From JABSSA01 sp039984715 (GTDB lineage: Bacteria; Pseudomonadota; Alphaproteobacteria; Rhodobacterales; Rhodobacteraceae): a stretch of 64,000 nucleotides of DNA. The notes under the pieces were generated by a model. That model worked only from the letters and a program-made list of their open reading frames with translations, had not been told where the DNA came from and did not search any database. The position numbers were made by a program, and so were the translations under genes. Positions 51,154-61,067 of this stretch are shown one piece after another. Positions within the stretch are counted from its first letter, which is position 1; every line of letters begins with the position of its first letter. Where the stretch lies: the NCBI GenBank assembly GCA_039984715.1, contig JBDWUA010000012.1, positions 62,001 through 126,000 of the forward strand. The letters are read 5' to 3'.

Positions 51154-51834
51154 TCAGCCGATCAATTGACCAGCGTCCAGACGCAGTGTTCGATCCATAC
51201 GCGCAGCCAACTCAAGGTTATGCGTCGCAATAAGGGCCGACAGCCCCGTGCCACGCACAAGCGACAGCAATGTATCAAACACCTGATCCGATGTGCCCGG
51301 ATCAAGGTTTCCCGTAGGTTCGTCCGCCAATAACAACCGAGGTCGGTTGGCCAATGCACGACAAAAAGCAACGCGTTGCTGTTCGCCGCCCGACAATGCA
51401 GCTGGGCGATGATCCGCGCGCGCAGCAACGCCAACGGTTTCCAACAACTCAAGCGCATGACGGTCCGCTTCAGCACGCGACTCTCCGGCGACCAACTGAG
51501 GCAACACGATGTTTTCCAAAGCAGAGAACTCGGGCAAAAGATGATGGAACTGGTACACAAACCCAATATCATCACGGCGGGCTTGGGTTCTAATCCGATC
51601 CGTTTGCCCAGTCATTTCGCGCCCTGTCAGGTGGACGTGCCCTGTGTCTGGTGCATCCAACAAGCCGGCGATGTGCAACAGCGTGGATTTCCCGGCACCA
51701 GAAGGTGCAACCAAGGCAACGATTTCGCCTTCTTCCAGCGTCAAATCAATCCCACGCAACACGTCAACAGCGCCCGCCGATTTTGGATTGTAAGATTTCG
51801 AGATGTCTTTGAGGCTTAGAACAGGATCACTCAT
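51154..51834 (-). CDS. lolD: Lipoprotein-releasing ABC transporter ATP-binding protein
   Basis: 226 residues from ATG 51834, overlapping the permease gene by 8 bases. Walker A APSGAGKSTLLH, signature LSGGEQQRVAFCRAL, Walker B LLLADEPTGNLD and the H-loop IATHNLELA are all present. The ATPase drives release of outer-membrane lipoproteins from the inner membrane to LolA. The companion permease lies directly upstream; LolA is not in the window. Confidence 0.93.
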   Translation of the reverse strand: MSDPVLSLKDISKSYNPKSAGAVDVLRGIDLTLEEGEIVALVAPSGAGKSTLLHIAGLLDAPDTGHVHLTGREMTGQTDRIRTQARRDDIGFVYQFHHLLPEFSALENIVLPQLVAGESRAEADRHALELLETVGVAARADHRPAALSGGEQQRVAFCRALANRPRLLLADEPTGNLDPGTSDQVFDTLLSLVRGTGLSALIATHNLELAARMDRTLRLDAGQLIG

Positions 51835-53113
51835 ATCGAAGCGCCTCAACCGGGTTCATGCGCGCGGCGCGGCGGGCGGGAAAAATGGTCACAATGAAGG
51901 ACAAACTCAAGGACAAAGCCACAGCGCTTAGAACATCTGCAAATCGCAATTGGGCGGGCAAAGCGTAAATGTTTCGGATTTCAGGATCCCAAACGCCACC
52001 GCCCATTATGAAGTTCACAAAGTTGAAAATCGGATCGACATAGATGGCGAACAAGCACCCCAAGATGACACCGCAAATCGTACCGATGATCCCAGTGAAG
52101 GCCCCGCATATGAAAAACACGCGTAAAACCGACGCTTCGGACAGGCCCATCGTGCGCAAGATGCCAATGTCACGGCCTTTGTTTTTAACCAACATGATCA
52201 ACCCAGAAACGATATTCATAGCCGCAATCAGCACGAGGATCGACAGGATGATGAACATCACGTTGTCTTCCACCTCAAGTGCGCGCAAGAAACTGCCTGC
52301 GGAATCGCGCCATGTCCACGCGGCGACATTTTCACCCGCAACGGCCAACACAGGCGAGATCATTTGATCGATGTTTTCGGGTGTTTTGACCATGACTTCG
52401 ATTTCGTCAGCCACGCCTTCTCGGTTGAAAAAGCTCTGCGCCTCGGCAAATGGTAAATAGACGCGGGTGCGGTCGATATCATACCGCCCCGCCGAAAAGA
52501 TATAGACAACCTCATAGGCATTGATGCGCGGACTGGTTCCGGTGGGCGTTTTTACCCCATTGGGCGAAATCAACTTGATCCGGTCGCCAACATTGGCCCC
52601 CAACTGCCGGGCCACGCCTGACCCGATGGAAACACCTTCGTCAAAGCGAGTGATGTCACCCAGTGCCGTTTCAGGATCAGCAATGCGTGGCAAGGTCTTT
52701 AGATCGTCGGCATGAATGCCAAATACCTCAACCCCTGAATTTCGACTGCGCAGACTGACCATCACCTGACCACGCACCAAAGGTGCTGCCCGGATGACGT
52801 CGGGCAATTCTGCTATCGCTGCGGCTTGGTCTGCGAAATCAGGCAGGGTGCGATTGATGCGGCCATATTCATCGGTTTGGCCCAAGCTATAAATCGTGAC
52901 ATGCCCGTTCGCGCCAAGGATCGTATCCACAAATTCAGCACGAAACCCGGATCGCACGGCCATGGTCGCAATCAGTGCAAAAACGGCCAGCGTAATACCG
53001 ATCAGACTGATCCACGTCATTGTGCTGACGCCGCCTTCGGCGCGACGCGCTCGCAAATAGCGCCATGCGATCATCCATTCGAAAGGGGCAAAGGGAGCCG
53101 GCGTTTTTGCCAC
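51827..53113 (-). CDS. Lipoprotein-releasing ABC transporter permease (LolC/LolE/LolF type)
   Basis: 428 residues from a GTG start (AGGA 8 bases upstream). One N-terminal helix (about 30-55), a large periplasmic domain (60-275), then three helices (about 280-305, 325-355 and 385-410), ending ARRAARMNPVEALRYE. This is the MacB/LolCE fold. Only one permease gene is present, as in alphaproteobacteria whose single LolF-type protein works as a homodimer with LolD. The opening FEWMIAWRYLRARRAEG is typical. Confidence 0.92.
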   Translation of the reverse strand: MAKTPAPFAPFEWMIAWRYLRARRAEGGVSTMTWISLIGITLAVFALIATMAVRSGFRAEFVDTILGANGHVTIYSLGQTDEYGRINRTLPDFADQAAAIAELPDVIRAAPLVRGQVMVSLRSRNSGVEVFGIHADDLKTLPRIADPETALGDITRFDEGVSIGSGVARQLGANVGDRIKLISPNGVKTPTGTSPRINAYEVVYIFSAGRYDIDRTRVYLPFAEAQSFFNREGVADEIEVMVKTPENIDQMISPVLAVAGENVAAWTWRDSAGSFLRALEVEDNVMFIILSILVLIAAMNIVSGLIMLVKNKGRDIGILRTMGLSEASVLRVFFICGAFTGIIGTICGVILGCLFAIYVDPIFNFVNFIMGGGVWDPEIRNIYALPAQLRFADVLSAVALSLSLSFIVTIFPARRAARMNPVEALRYE

Positions 53114-53177
53114 GTGCGTTTCCTTGTCTGCTCGGTTTTGTTATTTTCGCGCAACGTGGTGTGGGAACGGCCCGGCG

Positions 53178-53672
53178 TCAAGTCGCACGGCGGCGACGTA
53201 TGGGCCAAAACACGAGCTTTAACAGCGCCTGAGACAGCCACATGCCCAAAATGCCCCCGATACCTGCGAAAATCATGCCTTCGGTTGAGAAGGGTAAGGC
53301 CGGTTTGAAGTTTTCATAAGCCGCACGCGCGACATCACGATCTGTCAATCGTGCAGCATGGTAAAGCCGCATGAACGGTCCAACGGATTGCAAAACGGCA
53401 AGATCATCTCGCAACCCTTGATGTCGATCAAACGTGCGGGTCATGTCAGCGTGGCGTCGATCCAGAAAAGGGGTCCCTTTCATTTGACCCAACGCGTCCA
53501 AGCGGCTTAGCCCCTCGGCCTGTGCCGATGCATCAAAATCAGCGACCACCTCGGACAATGCATCAACCGCGCCGCCAAGACGTTGAACATATTGCTGGGA
53601 ATATTCGGGGAACTGCGCAGTTGTCGCGCCCCCTATCAAGCCACCCAAAAGAACAACAATGCGCAAATTCAT
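53178..53672 (-). CDS. DUF2937 family membrane protein
   Basis: 164 residues with a short N-terminal hydrophobic segment and a C-terminal helix (GMIFAGIGGILGMWLSQALLKLVF) ending in Arg-rich RRRRAT. The middle is charged and helical (AVDALSEVVADFDASAQAEGLSRL). It fits DUF2937, a family with no known role. It overlaps the serine hydrolase end by ATGA, so the two are co-transcribed with proS. Confidence 0.75.
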   Translation of the reverse strand: MNLRIVVLLGGLIGGATTAQFPEYSQQYVQRLGGAVDALSEVVADFDASAQAEGLSRLDALGQMKGTPFLDRRHADMTRTFDRHQGLRDDLAVLQSVGPFMRLYHAARLTDRDVARAAYENFKPALPFSTEGMIFAGIGGILGMWLSQALLKLVFWPIRRRRAT

Positions 53673-54645
53673 TCCAACGCACCATAGGCCGCCTGCCCCA
53701 ACGCAAGGTCAAGGTTCGTCATCTCGTTCCAGTCGACGCATTGATCGTAAGACACAAAAATCGACCATTCCGATTGCCAGGTGACAGCAAAGCTGCCGAT
53801 ATTCAAACGCCCCGGCATGCACAATGCACCGTGATGCCAAAAGTTGTGTCCTCTTCGGCTTTCGCGGAAAAAAGTGCCCAGCCCGTAATACACACCTTTG
53901 GCCACCTCAACATGAGGATAGGCAAACGGATCACTGCCCATCTCTGTCTGCGTGCTGAACCAAAAACTGTGAAGCGCTGCGTAATCGGCGGGGATCATAT
54001 ACCATCCCCCCAACTTAGACTTGCCCCCGATCGCGGCGATGCTGTGCCTGTTGCCCCGGCAGGTTCCAAGACACGGTGACGGCAAGTGTCTTCATAAGGT
54101 GCGTTTGCTGCGTTTTCGATCAAAAGACCAAGAAGCGCATAGTTCACGTTGTTATAGGCATAGACACCAACTGCCCCCTCTGCGGGACCAATGGCATCCA
54201 ACACATCTGGCGCACTGTCTTTGGGTTTATCAAGCGTGCGCAGCATGAGCGATTGAGTGACATCAACAACAAGGCCGCTGGAATGGGTGATCAGGCTGGC
54301 CACACTTGTGTCGGGGCCGCGGCCCAATCGGCCAAGCACGGTGTCGGAATAAGCCAACATACCATCTTTTACCAAACTGGCGGCACAAATTGCAGTGATC
54401 GATTTGGAAACACTTGCCAGTTCGACGGGTGTATCAGGTTTCAGACCCCCATCCAACGATGCAACCTGCACCCCTTTAAAGGCAACTGCCGCAACGCCTT
54501 GGGATTTGTTTTGACCAAGCCAGCTGTCAAATACGGTTTGCATGCGTTCAATGCGCGCATCGTCTTGGGCGGCGGCCCCATGGGCCAACCACACAATCAC
54601 AACCACGAATTTTAACAACACCTGCATTGCAGCAAACGTTATCAC
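53669..54645 (-). pseudogene. Beta-lactamase-family serine hydrolase, frameshifted
   Basis: Two partial frames of one serine hydrolase. The first (54645 to about 54006) has a signal peptide, SVSKSIT (S-x-x-K nucleophile), YNNVNYALLG (Y-x-N) and LEPAGATGT. The second (to 53669) has GGWYMIPADYAALHSFW, then HHGALCM (HxG). They join at a six-C run (54006-54011; six G in the coding strand). One more G would restore S-W-G-G-W-Y. It may be a real lesion, phase variation or a sequencing error. The GTG start overlaps the proS stop. Confidence 0.85.
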
Positions 54646-55979
54646 AAGTTCGCGTAAATCTCCGCCACTTTTTGAACCGCGATTTCAGGCGGCAACTCTT
54701 CGCTTTCGCCGGTTCTGCGCGACGTCAATTCGACCACGCCATTCTTTAATCCGCGCGGTCCAACCGTGATACGCCACGGCAGCCCGATCAAATCCATGGT
54801 TGCGAATTTTTCACCAGCGCGGGCAGACCGATCATCATACAAAGGCTCAAGGCCAGCGGCTTCCAATGCTTTGTATAGTTTTTCGCACGCGCCGTCCGCC
54901 TCTTCGTCACCTTGTTTTAGGTTCACGATCCCGCAATGGAACGGTGTCACGCCTTCCGGCCAAATGATACCGTTGTCATCATGGCTGGCTTCGATGATCG
55001 CCCCGACAAGGCGGCTGACGCCGATACCGTGACTGCCCATGTGCACAGCGACGTTTTTGCCATCTGGCCCTTGAACCGTCCCGCCCAAGGCTTCGGAATA
55101 TTTGGTGCCAAAATAGAATATTTGACCCACTTCAATGCCTTTCGCAGTACGGCGACGTTCCTCTGGGACTTCGTCAAACACGGCCTCTTCATGCGTTTCA
55201 TCTGTGCGCGCATATCGTGATGTGAATTCTTCAAGAACGGCTGCACATTGGGCATGATCATCATAATCGATGTCCCGATCGCCAAATTTCAGATCGGTAA
55301 TCTGGCTGTCATAAAAGACGTGGGATTCGCCTGTTTCGGCCAAGACCAGAAATTCATGCGTATTTTCACCGCCAATAGGTCCTGAATCTGCGCGCATCGG
55401 GATCGCCTGAAGACCCATGCGTTCATAGGTGCGCAAATAAGTAACCAAATGACGATTATAGGCGTGCAGCGCGTCTTCTTTGGTGAGGTCGAAATTATAG
55501 CCGTCCTTCATGTAAAATTCGCGGCCTCGCATCACACCGAAACGTGGGCGACGTTCATCGCGAAATTTCCATTGAATCTGATACATCGTCAGCGGCAAAT
55601 CGCGATAGCTGTTGACATGGCTGCGGAAAATATCCGTGACCAGTTCTTCGGCGGTTGGTGTGAAAAGCATATCGCGCCCCACACGGTCTTTGATGCGCAG
55701 CATTTCGTCGCCATACGCGTCATACCGACCAGATTCACGCCACAGATCGGCGGATTGGATTGTCGGCATGAGCATCGCCAAATGGCCAGCGCGCGCTTGT
55801 TCTTCGTGGACGATGTTCTCGATTTTTTTGAGAACCTTCAGCCCCAGCGGCAACCACGAATAAATTCCGGCACTCGCTTGTTTGATCATACCGGCACGCA
55901 GCATGAAGCGATGCGAAACGATTTGCGCCTCGGAAGGCGTTTCTTTGAGAACGGGAAGGAAATAACGGCTGAGGCGCAT
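54642..55979 (-). CDS. proS: Prolyl-tRNA synthetase, short form
   Basis: 445 residues, class II. Charges tRNA-Pro. Motifs: RFMLRAGMIKQASAGIYSWLPLGLKVLKKIE, LMPTIQSADLWRESGRYDAYG, FTPTAEE, WKFRDERRPRFGVMRGREFYMKDGY (motif 2) and HMGSHGIGVSRLVGAIIE (motif 3), then the anticodon domain to the end. The roughly 180-residue editing insertion is missing, which is normal for alphaproteobacteria. Upstream, CTAATCA / TGATTAG arms (55994-56000, 56013-56019) could form a small leader hairpin. Confidence 0.97.
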   Translation of the reverse strand: MRLSRYFLPVLKETPSEAQIVSHRFMLRAGMIKQASAGIYSWLPLGLKVLKKIENIVHEEQARAGHLAMLMPTIQSADLWRESGRYDAYGDEMLRIKDRVGRDMLFTPTAEELVTDIFRSHVNSYRDLPLTMYQIQWKFRDERRPRFGVMRGREFYMKDGYNFDLTKEDALHAYNRHLVTYLRTYERMGLQAIPMRADSGPIGGENTHEFLVLAETGESHVFYDSQITDLKFGDRDIDYDDHAQCAAVLEEFTSRYARTDETHEEAVFDEVPEERRRTAKGIEVGQIFYFGTKYSEALGGTVQGPDGKNVAVHMGSHGIGVSRLVGAIIEASHDDNGIIWPEGVTPFHCGIVNLKQGDEEADGACEKLYKALEAAGLEPLYDDRSARAGEKFATMDLIGLPWRITVGPRGLKNGVVELTSRRTGESEELPPEIAVQKVAEIYANL

Positions 55980-56155
55980 GGGAGCGTATCTTTCTAATCA
56001 AGTTACGCGCTCTGATTAGGCTAACTGCCGCTGCGCTGCAATCGTTGGCAGACTATTCTGCAACATTCGCACGTTACAATCGATCTTCTTTCAAGCGATC
56101 AATCCAGTTTTCGACGCACAGCCAGTTATCAGGACACATAGGCAGTTCCCAAAGC

Positions 56156-56590
56156 TCATGCGACTTTCGCATGAACGAACAACTGATCGAATTCGGCGCT
56201 ATGCATGCCCAGTTTCTCGGACATCCCTGCCAGAATTCCAATATCATTGGCATCAGTTAACGGCGAGGCGATCACCAAAACCAATGCCAATTGCATGGCA
56301 TCCATACGTTGTCGCGCACTTAAATTCGATTGCAGCATTCCAATGGCCGCCGCCACGCCTTTCTGGTGGATGATATTTGCCAACACCCTCGACTTGGCCA
56401 GAATGTCTTCGGGTGCCATACCAATCAAATGAGGCGATTTGGCCGCGACTTGTGTCAGTGTTTCCAGCTCTTGATGAAAATCTTTCCCAGCGATTCCAAT
56501 GCGCATGACCGCGGGCATCAACATCAAAGTCGAAACATCCAATTCGGTCGGCGCTTTTTGTTCACCGAAAATCTTTGTCAAAAACGACAT
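56156..56590 (-). CDS. TerB-like hypothetical protein
   Basis: 144 residues, mostly helical, starting MSFLTKIFGEQKAPTELDVS. The pattern (LMPAVMRIGIAGKDFHQELETL, RQRMDAMQLALVLVIASPLTDANDIGILAGMSEKLGM) resembles the helical TerB/tellurite-resistance-like fold, with acidic residues that could bind a metal, but the match is not firm. It is the only gene between proS and a 410-base gap. Function unknown. Confidence 0.6.
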   Translation of the reverse strand: MSFLTKIFGEQKAPTELDVSTLMLMPAVMRIGIAGKDFHQELETLTQVAAKSPHLIGMAPEDILAKSRVLANIIHQKGVAAAIGMLQSNLSARQRMDAMQLALVLVIASPLTDANDIGILAGMSEKLGMHSAEFDQLFVHAKVA

Positions 56591-57000
56591 CTACCAACTC
56601 CGCAACACGCAACTCACCTGTGCGACGGATACACGCAAACCGTGTCAGGAAAATGGTTCGAGCTTGACCATTAACAGGTCTCATTTCGTCATTATTTTCC
56701 AAAATCCGTTGCCCTTTGGACACCGTTGCGACATCGCCCATCTGCATCTAACGCGATAATTACAGCCAGTCGCCACCGGCTGCATTGTCTTGAATGTATC
56801 TTGCGTGCGCGCCCAACACCGACCGATTTCAAAACCACAAAGCTGCGTCGGATGTTACGTCGGTTTTCGGGTCAAACGGGCGTCACATTAATCGGTTCTA
56901 CGCGCGCATGACACACATCGAACCCGCCTTAAAAATGGTAAGAAACGCTTGAAAGACGGTCTGGTCTGCGCCATCTGTTGCAGTAACACAGGTGACTTAG
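56591..57000. other. Intergenic region upstream of the perM-hda-ppk-ppx genes
   Basis: 410 bases between the divergent TerB-like and perM-like genes, without a convincing open frame. It must hold both promoters. A CAGCC / GGCTG repeat around 56763-56782 is too short to stress. No RNA gene was recognised. Confidence 0.4.
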
Positions 57001-58113
57001 ATGGCATTACCCGCACAGGATCAGTTGAGATATTGGGGAATCGCAGCGGCGGTTTTCTTTGTCGTTCTTTGGTTTTTAGGCAACCAATTGCTGCCCTTCG
57101 TTCTGGGCGGAGCTATCGCGTATTTTCTGGACCCAGTTGCGGATCGTTTGGAACGGCTTGGGGCAAGCCGCGCACTTGCGACCGCCATCATTACATTCGC
57201 GGCACTTTTGGTATTTGTTATCATGGCACTGCTGGTCATTCCAACATTGGTCCACCAGACAGTGACCCTGTTTAACACAGCGCCTGAATTGGCCAGCAAT
57301 GTTGGGCGATTTCTGACCGAGAACTTTCCGTCGCTGCTCGAAGAAGACTCAACTTTACGCAAATCTCTCAACTCCGTAGGCGAAACTGTTCAATCACGCG
57401 GAGCCGCGTTGTTGAACACCGCGCTCAGTTCTGCCGCCGGGTTGATCAACGTTGTTTTTCTATTCGTCGTCGTGCCCGTCGTTGCGGTTTATTTGCTGTT
57501 GGCGTGGGATCGCATGGTCGAACGGATCGATGAATTACTGCCTTTGGATCATGCCCCCACCGTGCGCCGACTGGCTCGCGAAATTGACCAGACATTGGCC
57601 AGCTTCATTCGCGGCATGGGTACGGTTTGTTTGATCTTGGGGACGTATTACGCCGTGGCACTTTGGGTTGTTGGGCTTCAGTTTGGCTTGGTCGTTGGAT
57701 TTGTTGCCGGTCTGATCACATTCATCCCTTACCTTGGCGCGTTAATTGGCGGAGTTTTGGCCGTAGGGTTGGCGTTGTTCCAGTTTTGGGGTGGAACAGA
57801 AATCGTAAACGGCGAAACCATCACCGTCGCAAGAGATTGGTTTTCCATCGGGATGGTCGCCGCCATTTTCGGACTAGGGCAAGTCATAGAGGGTAACGTA
57901 CTTACTCCCAAACTGGTCGGTGACAGCGTTGGCTTGCACCCGGTTTGGTTGATTTTCGCACTGACCGTCTTTGGAACATTGTTCGGATTTGTCGGCATGT
58001 TGGTTGCGGTTCCTGTGGCCGCGGCCTTGGGCGTCTTGGTGCGATTTATTGTGTCGCAATACGTTGAAAGCCGCCTTTATCGCGGTGTCACGGGACAGTC
58101 GGACGACACGTAA
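57001..58113 (+). CDS. AI-2E family transporter (PerM-like)
   Basis: 370 residues with eight predicted membrane helices. Motifs of the AI-2E/UPF0118 family: LLPFVLGGAIAYFLDPVADRLERLGASRALAT at the first helices and GLITFIPYLGALIGGVLAVGLALFQF later. Homologues include a quorum-sensing AI-2 exporter, but also Na+/H+ antiporters, so transport of AI-2 is not established. It ends with TAATG overlap into hda. Confidence 0.88.
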   Translation: MALPAQDQLRYWGIAAAVFFVVLWFLGNQLLPFVLGGAIAYFLDPVADRLERLGASRALATAIITFAALLVFVIMALLVIPTLVHQTVTLFNTAPELASNVGRFLTENFPSLLEEDSTLRKSLNSVGETVQSRGAALLNTALSSAAGLINVVFLFVVVPVVAVYLLLAWDRMVERIDELLPLDHAPTVRRLAREIDQTLASFIRGMGTVCLILGTYYAVALWVVGLQFGLVVGFVAGLITFIPYLGALIGGVLAVGLALFQFWGGTEIVNGETITVARDWFSIGMVAAIFGLGQVIEGNVLTPKLVGDSVGLHPVWLIFALTVFGTLFGFVGMLVAVPVAAALGVLVRFIVSQYVESRLYRGVTGQSDDT

Positions 58114-58796
58114 TGACCGCACAGCTTGGATTAAACTTACCGGCCCGAACGGCGCTGGGGCGCGACGATTTCATGATCGCCCCGTCCAACGCAATCGCTG
58201 TGGCCATGATAGATGCCAGTGCGGATTGGCCCCAAGGTAAATTCGTCCTGTCCGGTCCTCAGGGGGCTGGAAAAACGCATCTGGCGCAGGTTTGGGCAAA
58301 CAATTCTGGTGCTCGTGTTATCGCAGCGAAAGACTTGGATGACACGAGTGTTCAATCGTTGACACCCGCCCCTTTGGTTATCGAGGACATTCCGGACATT
58401 GCCCAGAATGACCCAGCACAAAGGGCATTATTCCACATCCACAACATGATGTTGGCCGCGCGCCAGCCCCTGCTTTTGACCGGAACGCAGGCCCCTAACC
58501 TTTGGAACATGTCATTACCCGATCTACAAAGCCGCATTGACGCGGCGGGCCATGCTCAGATTGAGCTGCCTGATGACACGCTTTTGGCAGCGGTTTTGGC
58601 CAAACTGTTCAACGATCGCCACTTGATGCCACGCCCTGACGTTATACCTTATCTTGTCAATCGGATCGAACGCAGCTTTGCAGCCGCTGGCGATGTTGTG
58701 CATGTTTTGGATGTCCAAAGCCTTGCACAGAAAAAAGCCATGACACGTCGTTTCGCGCAACAAGTGCTGGATAATCGCGCTGCCATCGAAACTTAA
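58113..58796 (+). CDS. hda: DnaA-related regulator HdaA
   Basis: 227 residues. The N-terminal QLGLNLP (residues 4-10) is a sliding-clamp-binding motif, followed by a AAA+ core with Walker A SGPQGAGKTH, then LVIEDIPDIA (Walker B area) and a helical lid. HdaA-type proteins with the clamp hydrolyse DnaA-ATP and limit replication initiation; the DnaA DNA-binding domain is absent, as expected. Its start overlaps the perM-like stop. ppk follows 40 bases later. Confidence 0.9.
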   Translation: MTAQLGLNLPARTALGRDDFMIAPSNAIAVAMIDASADWPQGKFVLSGPQGAGKTHLAQVWANNSGARVIAAKDLDDTSVQSLTPAPLVIEDIPDIAQNDPAQRALFHIHNMMLAARQPLLLTGTQAPNLWNMSLPDLQSRIDAAGHAQIELPDDTLLAAVLAKLFNDRHLMPRPDVIPYLVNRIERSFAAAGDVVHVLDVQSLAQKKAMTRRFAQQVLDNRAAIET

Positions 58797-58836
58797 CGTT
58801 CTGTTTTTGACATAAAAATGCGACACTGCATCCCCT

Positions 58837-61005
58837 ATGGATAACGCTGATTTTCTTTCTGACGATTTCCCCGAGCCTCTGGAGATGCCTGGGCTTGATC
58901 CCAATGGCCCCGGACGGTTTTACAATCGTGAACTCAGCTGGCTGAGCTTCAATTGGCGTGTCTTGGAAGAGGCTGAAAACGAACGCGTGCCCCTTTTGGA
59001 GCGATTACGGTTCCTGTCCATCTCAGCGACAAACCTTGATGAATTTTACACAGTGCGAGTTGCTGGTCTGCGCGAACTGGCCCAAGCGGGAAAGACAACA
59101 CCGGGCCAAGATGGCCTAAGCCCCGCAGAACAGTTGGTATTGATCGACGAAGACGCGCGTAAATTGATGGAAGTCCAGCAACGTGTGTTGTCAAAGTTGC
59201 GCGCAGCGATGACCGAGCACGGCATCGAAATTTTAAACGCAAAGGACATAAGCCCTGAAGATGATGCGTATTTGAAGGATGTCTTTCTGACGCAAGTGTT
59301 TCCGGTTTTGTCACCGCTTGCCGTTGATCCCGCGCATCCTTTTCCGTTTATCCCGAACACTGGTTTTGTGTTGGCTTTGCAGCTTGAACGCTTGCGTGAC
59401 AAACGACCGTTAAAGGCTTTGCTGCCCATTCCTGCGCAAATTGACCGCTTTGCTTTGCTTCCGGGCAAAGGCTATCGATATCTGCCCCTAGAAGAACTGT
59501 TGATCTTGAACATCCCCAGCCTGTTTCCGGGCTATAAACTCAAGGCGCATTTCGAATTCCGGGTGCTGCGCGACAGTGACCTCGAAGTCGAAGAAGAAGC
59601 CGAAGATTTGGTGCGCGAATTTGAGGTCGCATTGAAGCGCCGTCGCCGGGGTGAGGTCATTCGACTAACGCATTCAATTGGTGCACCAAAGGGATTGAAA
59701 TCCGTTGTCATGCAGGAATTGGGTGTTACCAGCGGCGAAGTGATCGAAGTCGACGGCATGATTGGTATGTCCGATTTGAAAGAGTTGGTCACCGACGACA
59801 ATCCAGATTTGTTGTGGCCCAATTTCATTCCACGTGTTCCAGAACGCGTGCAAGATCACGACGGGGACATGTTTGCGGCCATTCGTCAAAAAGACATGCT
59901 GCTGCATCACCCGTACGAAACCTTCGACATGGTCGTTCGGTTTTTGCAACAAGCTGCGCGCGATCCTAATGTCGTGGCCATCAAACAGACGCTTTACCGC
60001 ACCTCAAAAAACAGTCCAATTGTCGAAGCCCTGTGTGCAGCTGCCGAAGACGGCAAATCTGTCACCGCACTGGTTGAACTAAAGGCCCGCTTTGACGAGG
60101 CTGCCAATATTCGTCAATCCAGACGGCTGGAACGGGCTGGCGCCCATGTTGTTTATGGCTTTTTGGATCTGAAAACTCACGCGAAAATCAGCACCGTAGT
60201 GCGCCGCGAAGGTAAGGACCTTGTGACGTATACGCATTACGGCACTGGCAATTATCACCCAATTACGGCTCGGGTTTACACCGATCTCAGCCTGTTCACT
60301 TGCGACCGCGATCTTGGGCGTGATGCCACCAAGGTCTTTAATTTCTTGTCTGGGTATGCCCAGCCCGAAGAATTATCCAATCTGGCCATCTCTCCGAAAT
60401 CTTTGAAACCACGTCTGATCGAATTGTTCCGTGCCGAAGCCGCGCACGCCAAGGCGGGACGTCCGGCTGAAATCTGGGCCAAGATGAATGCCCTTATCGA
60501 TCCTGAAATCATCGACGCGTTGTATTCCGCCAGTCAGGCTGGCGTTAAGATCAGTCTGGTGGTTCGTGGTATTTGTGGACTGCGCCCGGGCATACAGGGG
60601 CTGAGCGAGAACATTCGCGTCAAGTCAGTGGTGGGGCGGTTTCTCGAACATTCGCGCATTGTCTGCTATGGCAATGGGCACGGGTTGCCCTCAAAAAAGG
60701 CCCGCGTTTTCATTTCATCAGCCGACTGGATGGGTCGCAATTTGAACCGACGAGTCGAAACCCTGATCGAAATCAAAAACGCGACCGTCAAAGCGCAAAT
60801 CGTTGGCCAAGTGATGGCGGCCAACCTTGCCGACGTCACGCAAAGCTGGATCATGTCGCCGGATGGCAGTTGGAAACGCGCGACAACCCGCGCCGGGTCA
60901 TTCAACTTTAATTGTCACCGGTTTTTCATGGAAAACCCATCTTTGTCCGGACGTGGGTCTGCGGGTGCCTCAGATGTGCCACAACTGACCCATACTGATG
61001 ACTAA
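58837..61005 (+). CDS. ppk: Polyphosphate kinase 1
   Basis: 722 residues. Makes inorganic polyphosphate from ATP, reversibly. N-terminal domain with FYNRELSWLSFNWRVLEEAEN, then FLSISATNLDEFYTVRVAGL; the phospholipase-D-like catalytic halves include the autophosphorylated His in FLDLKTHAKIS and YTHYGTGNYHPITARVYTDLSLFT, and STSADWMGRNLNRRVE-like SSADWMGRNLNRRVETL. Length is normal. Paired with ppx 62 bases downstream. Confidence 0.97.
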   Translation: MDNADFLSDDFPEPLEMPGLDPNGPGRFYNRELSWLSFNWRVLEEAENERVPLLERLRFLSISATNLDEFYTVRVAGLRELAQAGKTTPGQDGLSPAEQLVLIDEDARKLMEVQQRVLSKLRAAMTEHGIEILNAKDISPEDDAYLKDVFLTQVFPVLSPLAVDPAHPFPFIPNTGFVLALQLERLRDKRPLKALLPIPAQIDRFALLPGKGYRYLPLEELLILNIPSLFPGYKLKAHFEFRVLRDSDLEVEEEAEDLVREFEVALKRRRRGEVIRLTHSIGAPKGLKSVVMQELGVTSGEVIEVDGMIGMSDLKELVTDDNPDLLWPNFIPRVPERVQDHDGDMFAAIRQKDMLLHHPYETFDMVVRFLQQAARDPNVVAIKQTLYRTSKNSPIVEALCAAAEDGKSVTALVELKARFDEAANIRQSRRLERAGAHVVYGFLDLKTHAKISTVVRREGKDLVTYTHYGTGNYHPITARVYTDLSLFTCDRDLGRDATKVFNFLSGYAQPEELSNLAISPKSLKPRLIELFRAEAAHAKAGRPAEIWAKMNALIDPEIIDALYSASQAGVKISLVVRGICGLRPGIQGLSENIRVKSVVGRFLEHSRIVCYGNGHGLPSKKARVFISSADWMGRNLNRRVETLIEIKNATVKAQIVGQVMAANLADVTQSWIMSPDGSWKRATTRAGSFNFNCHRFFMENPSLSGRGSAGASDVPQLTHTDD

Positions 61006-61067
61006 AGCACGTTGACGCGCGGGCATAGGTTCGCCATGGTTTTGGGGTCATTTCAGATGAGCTTTCT

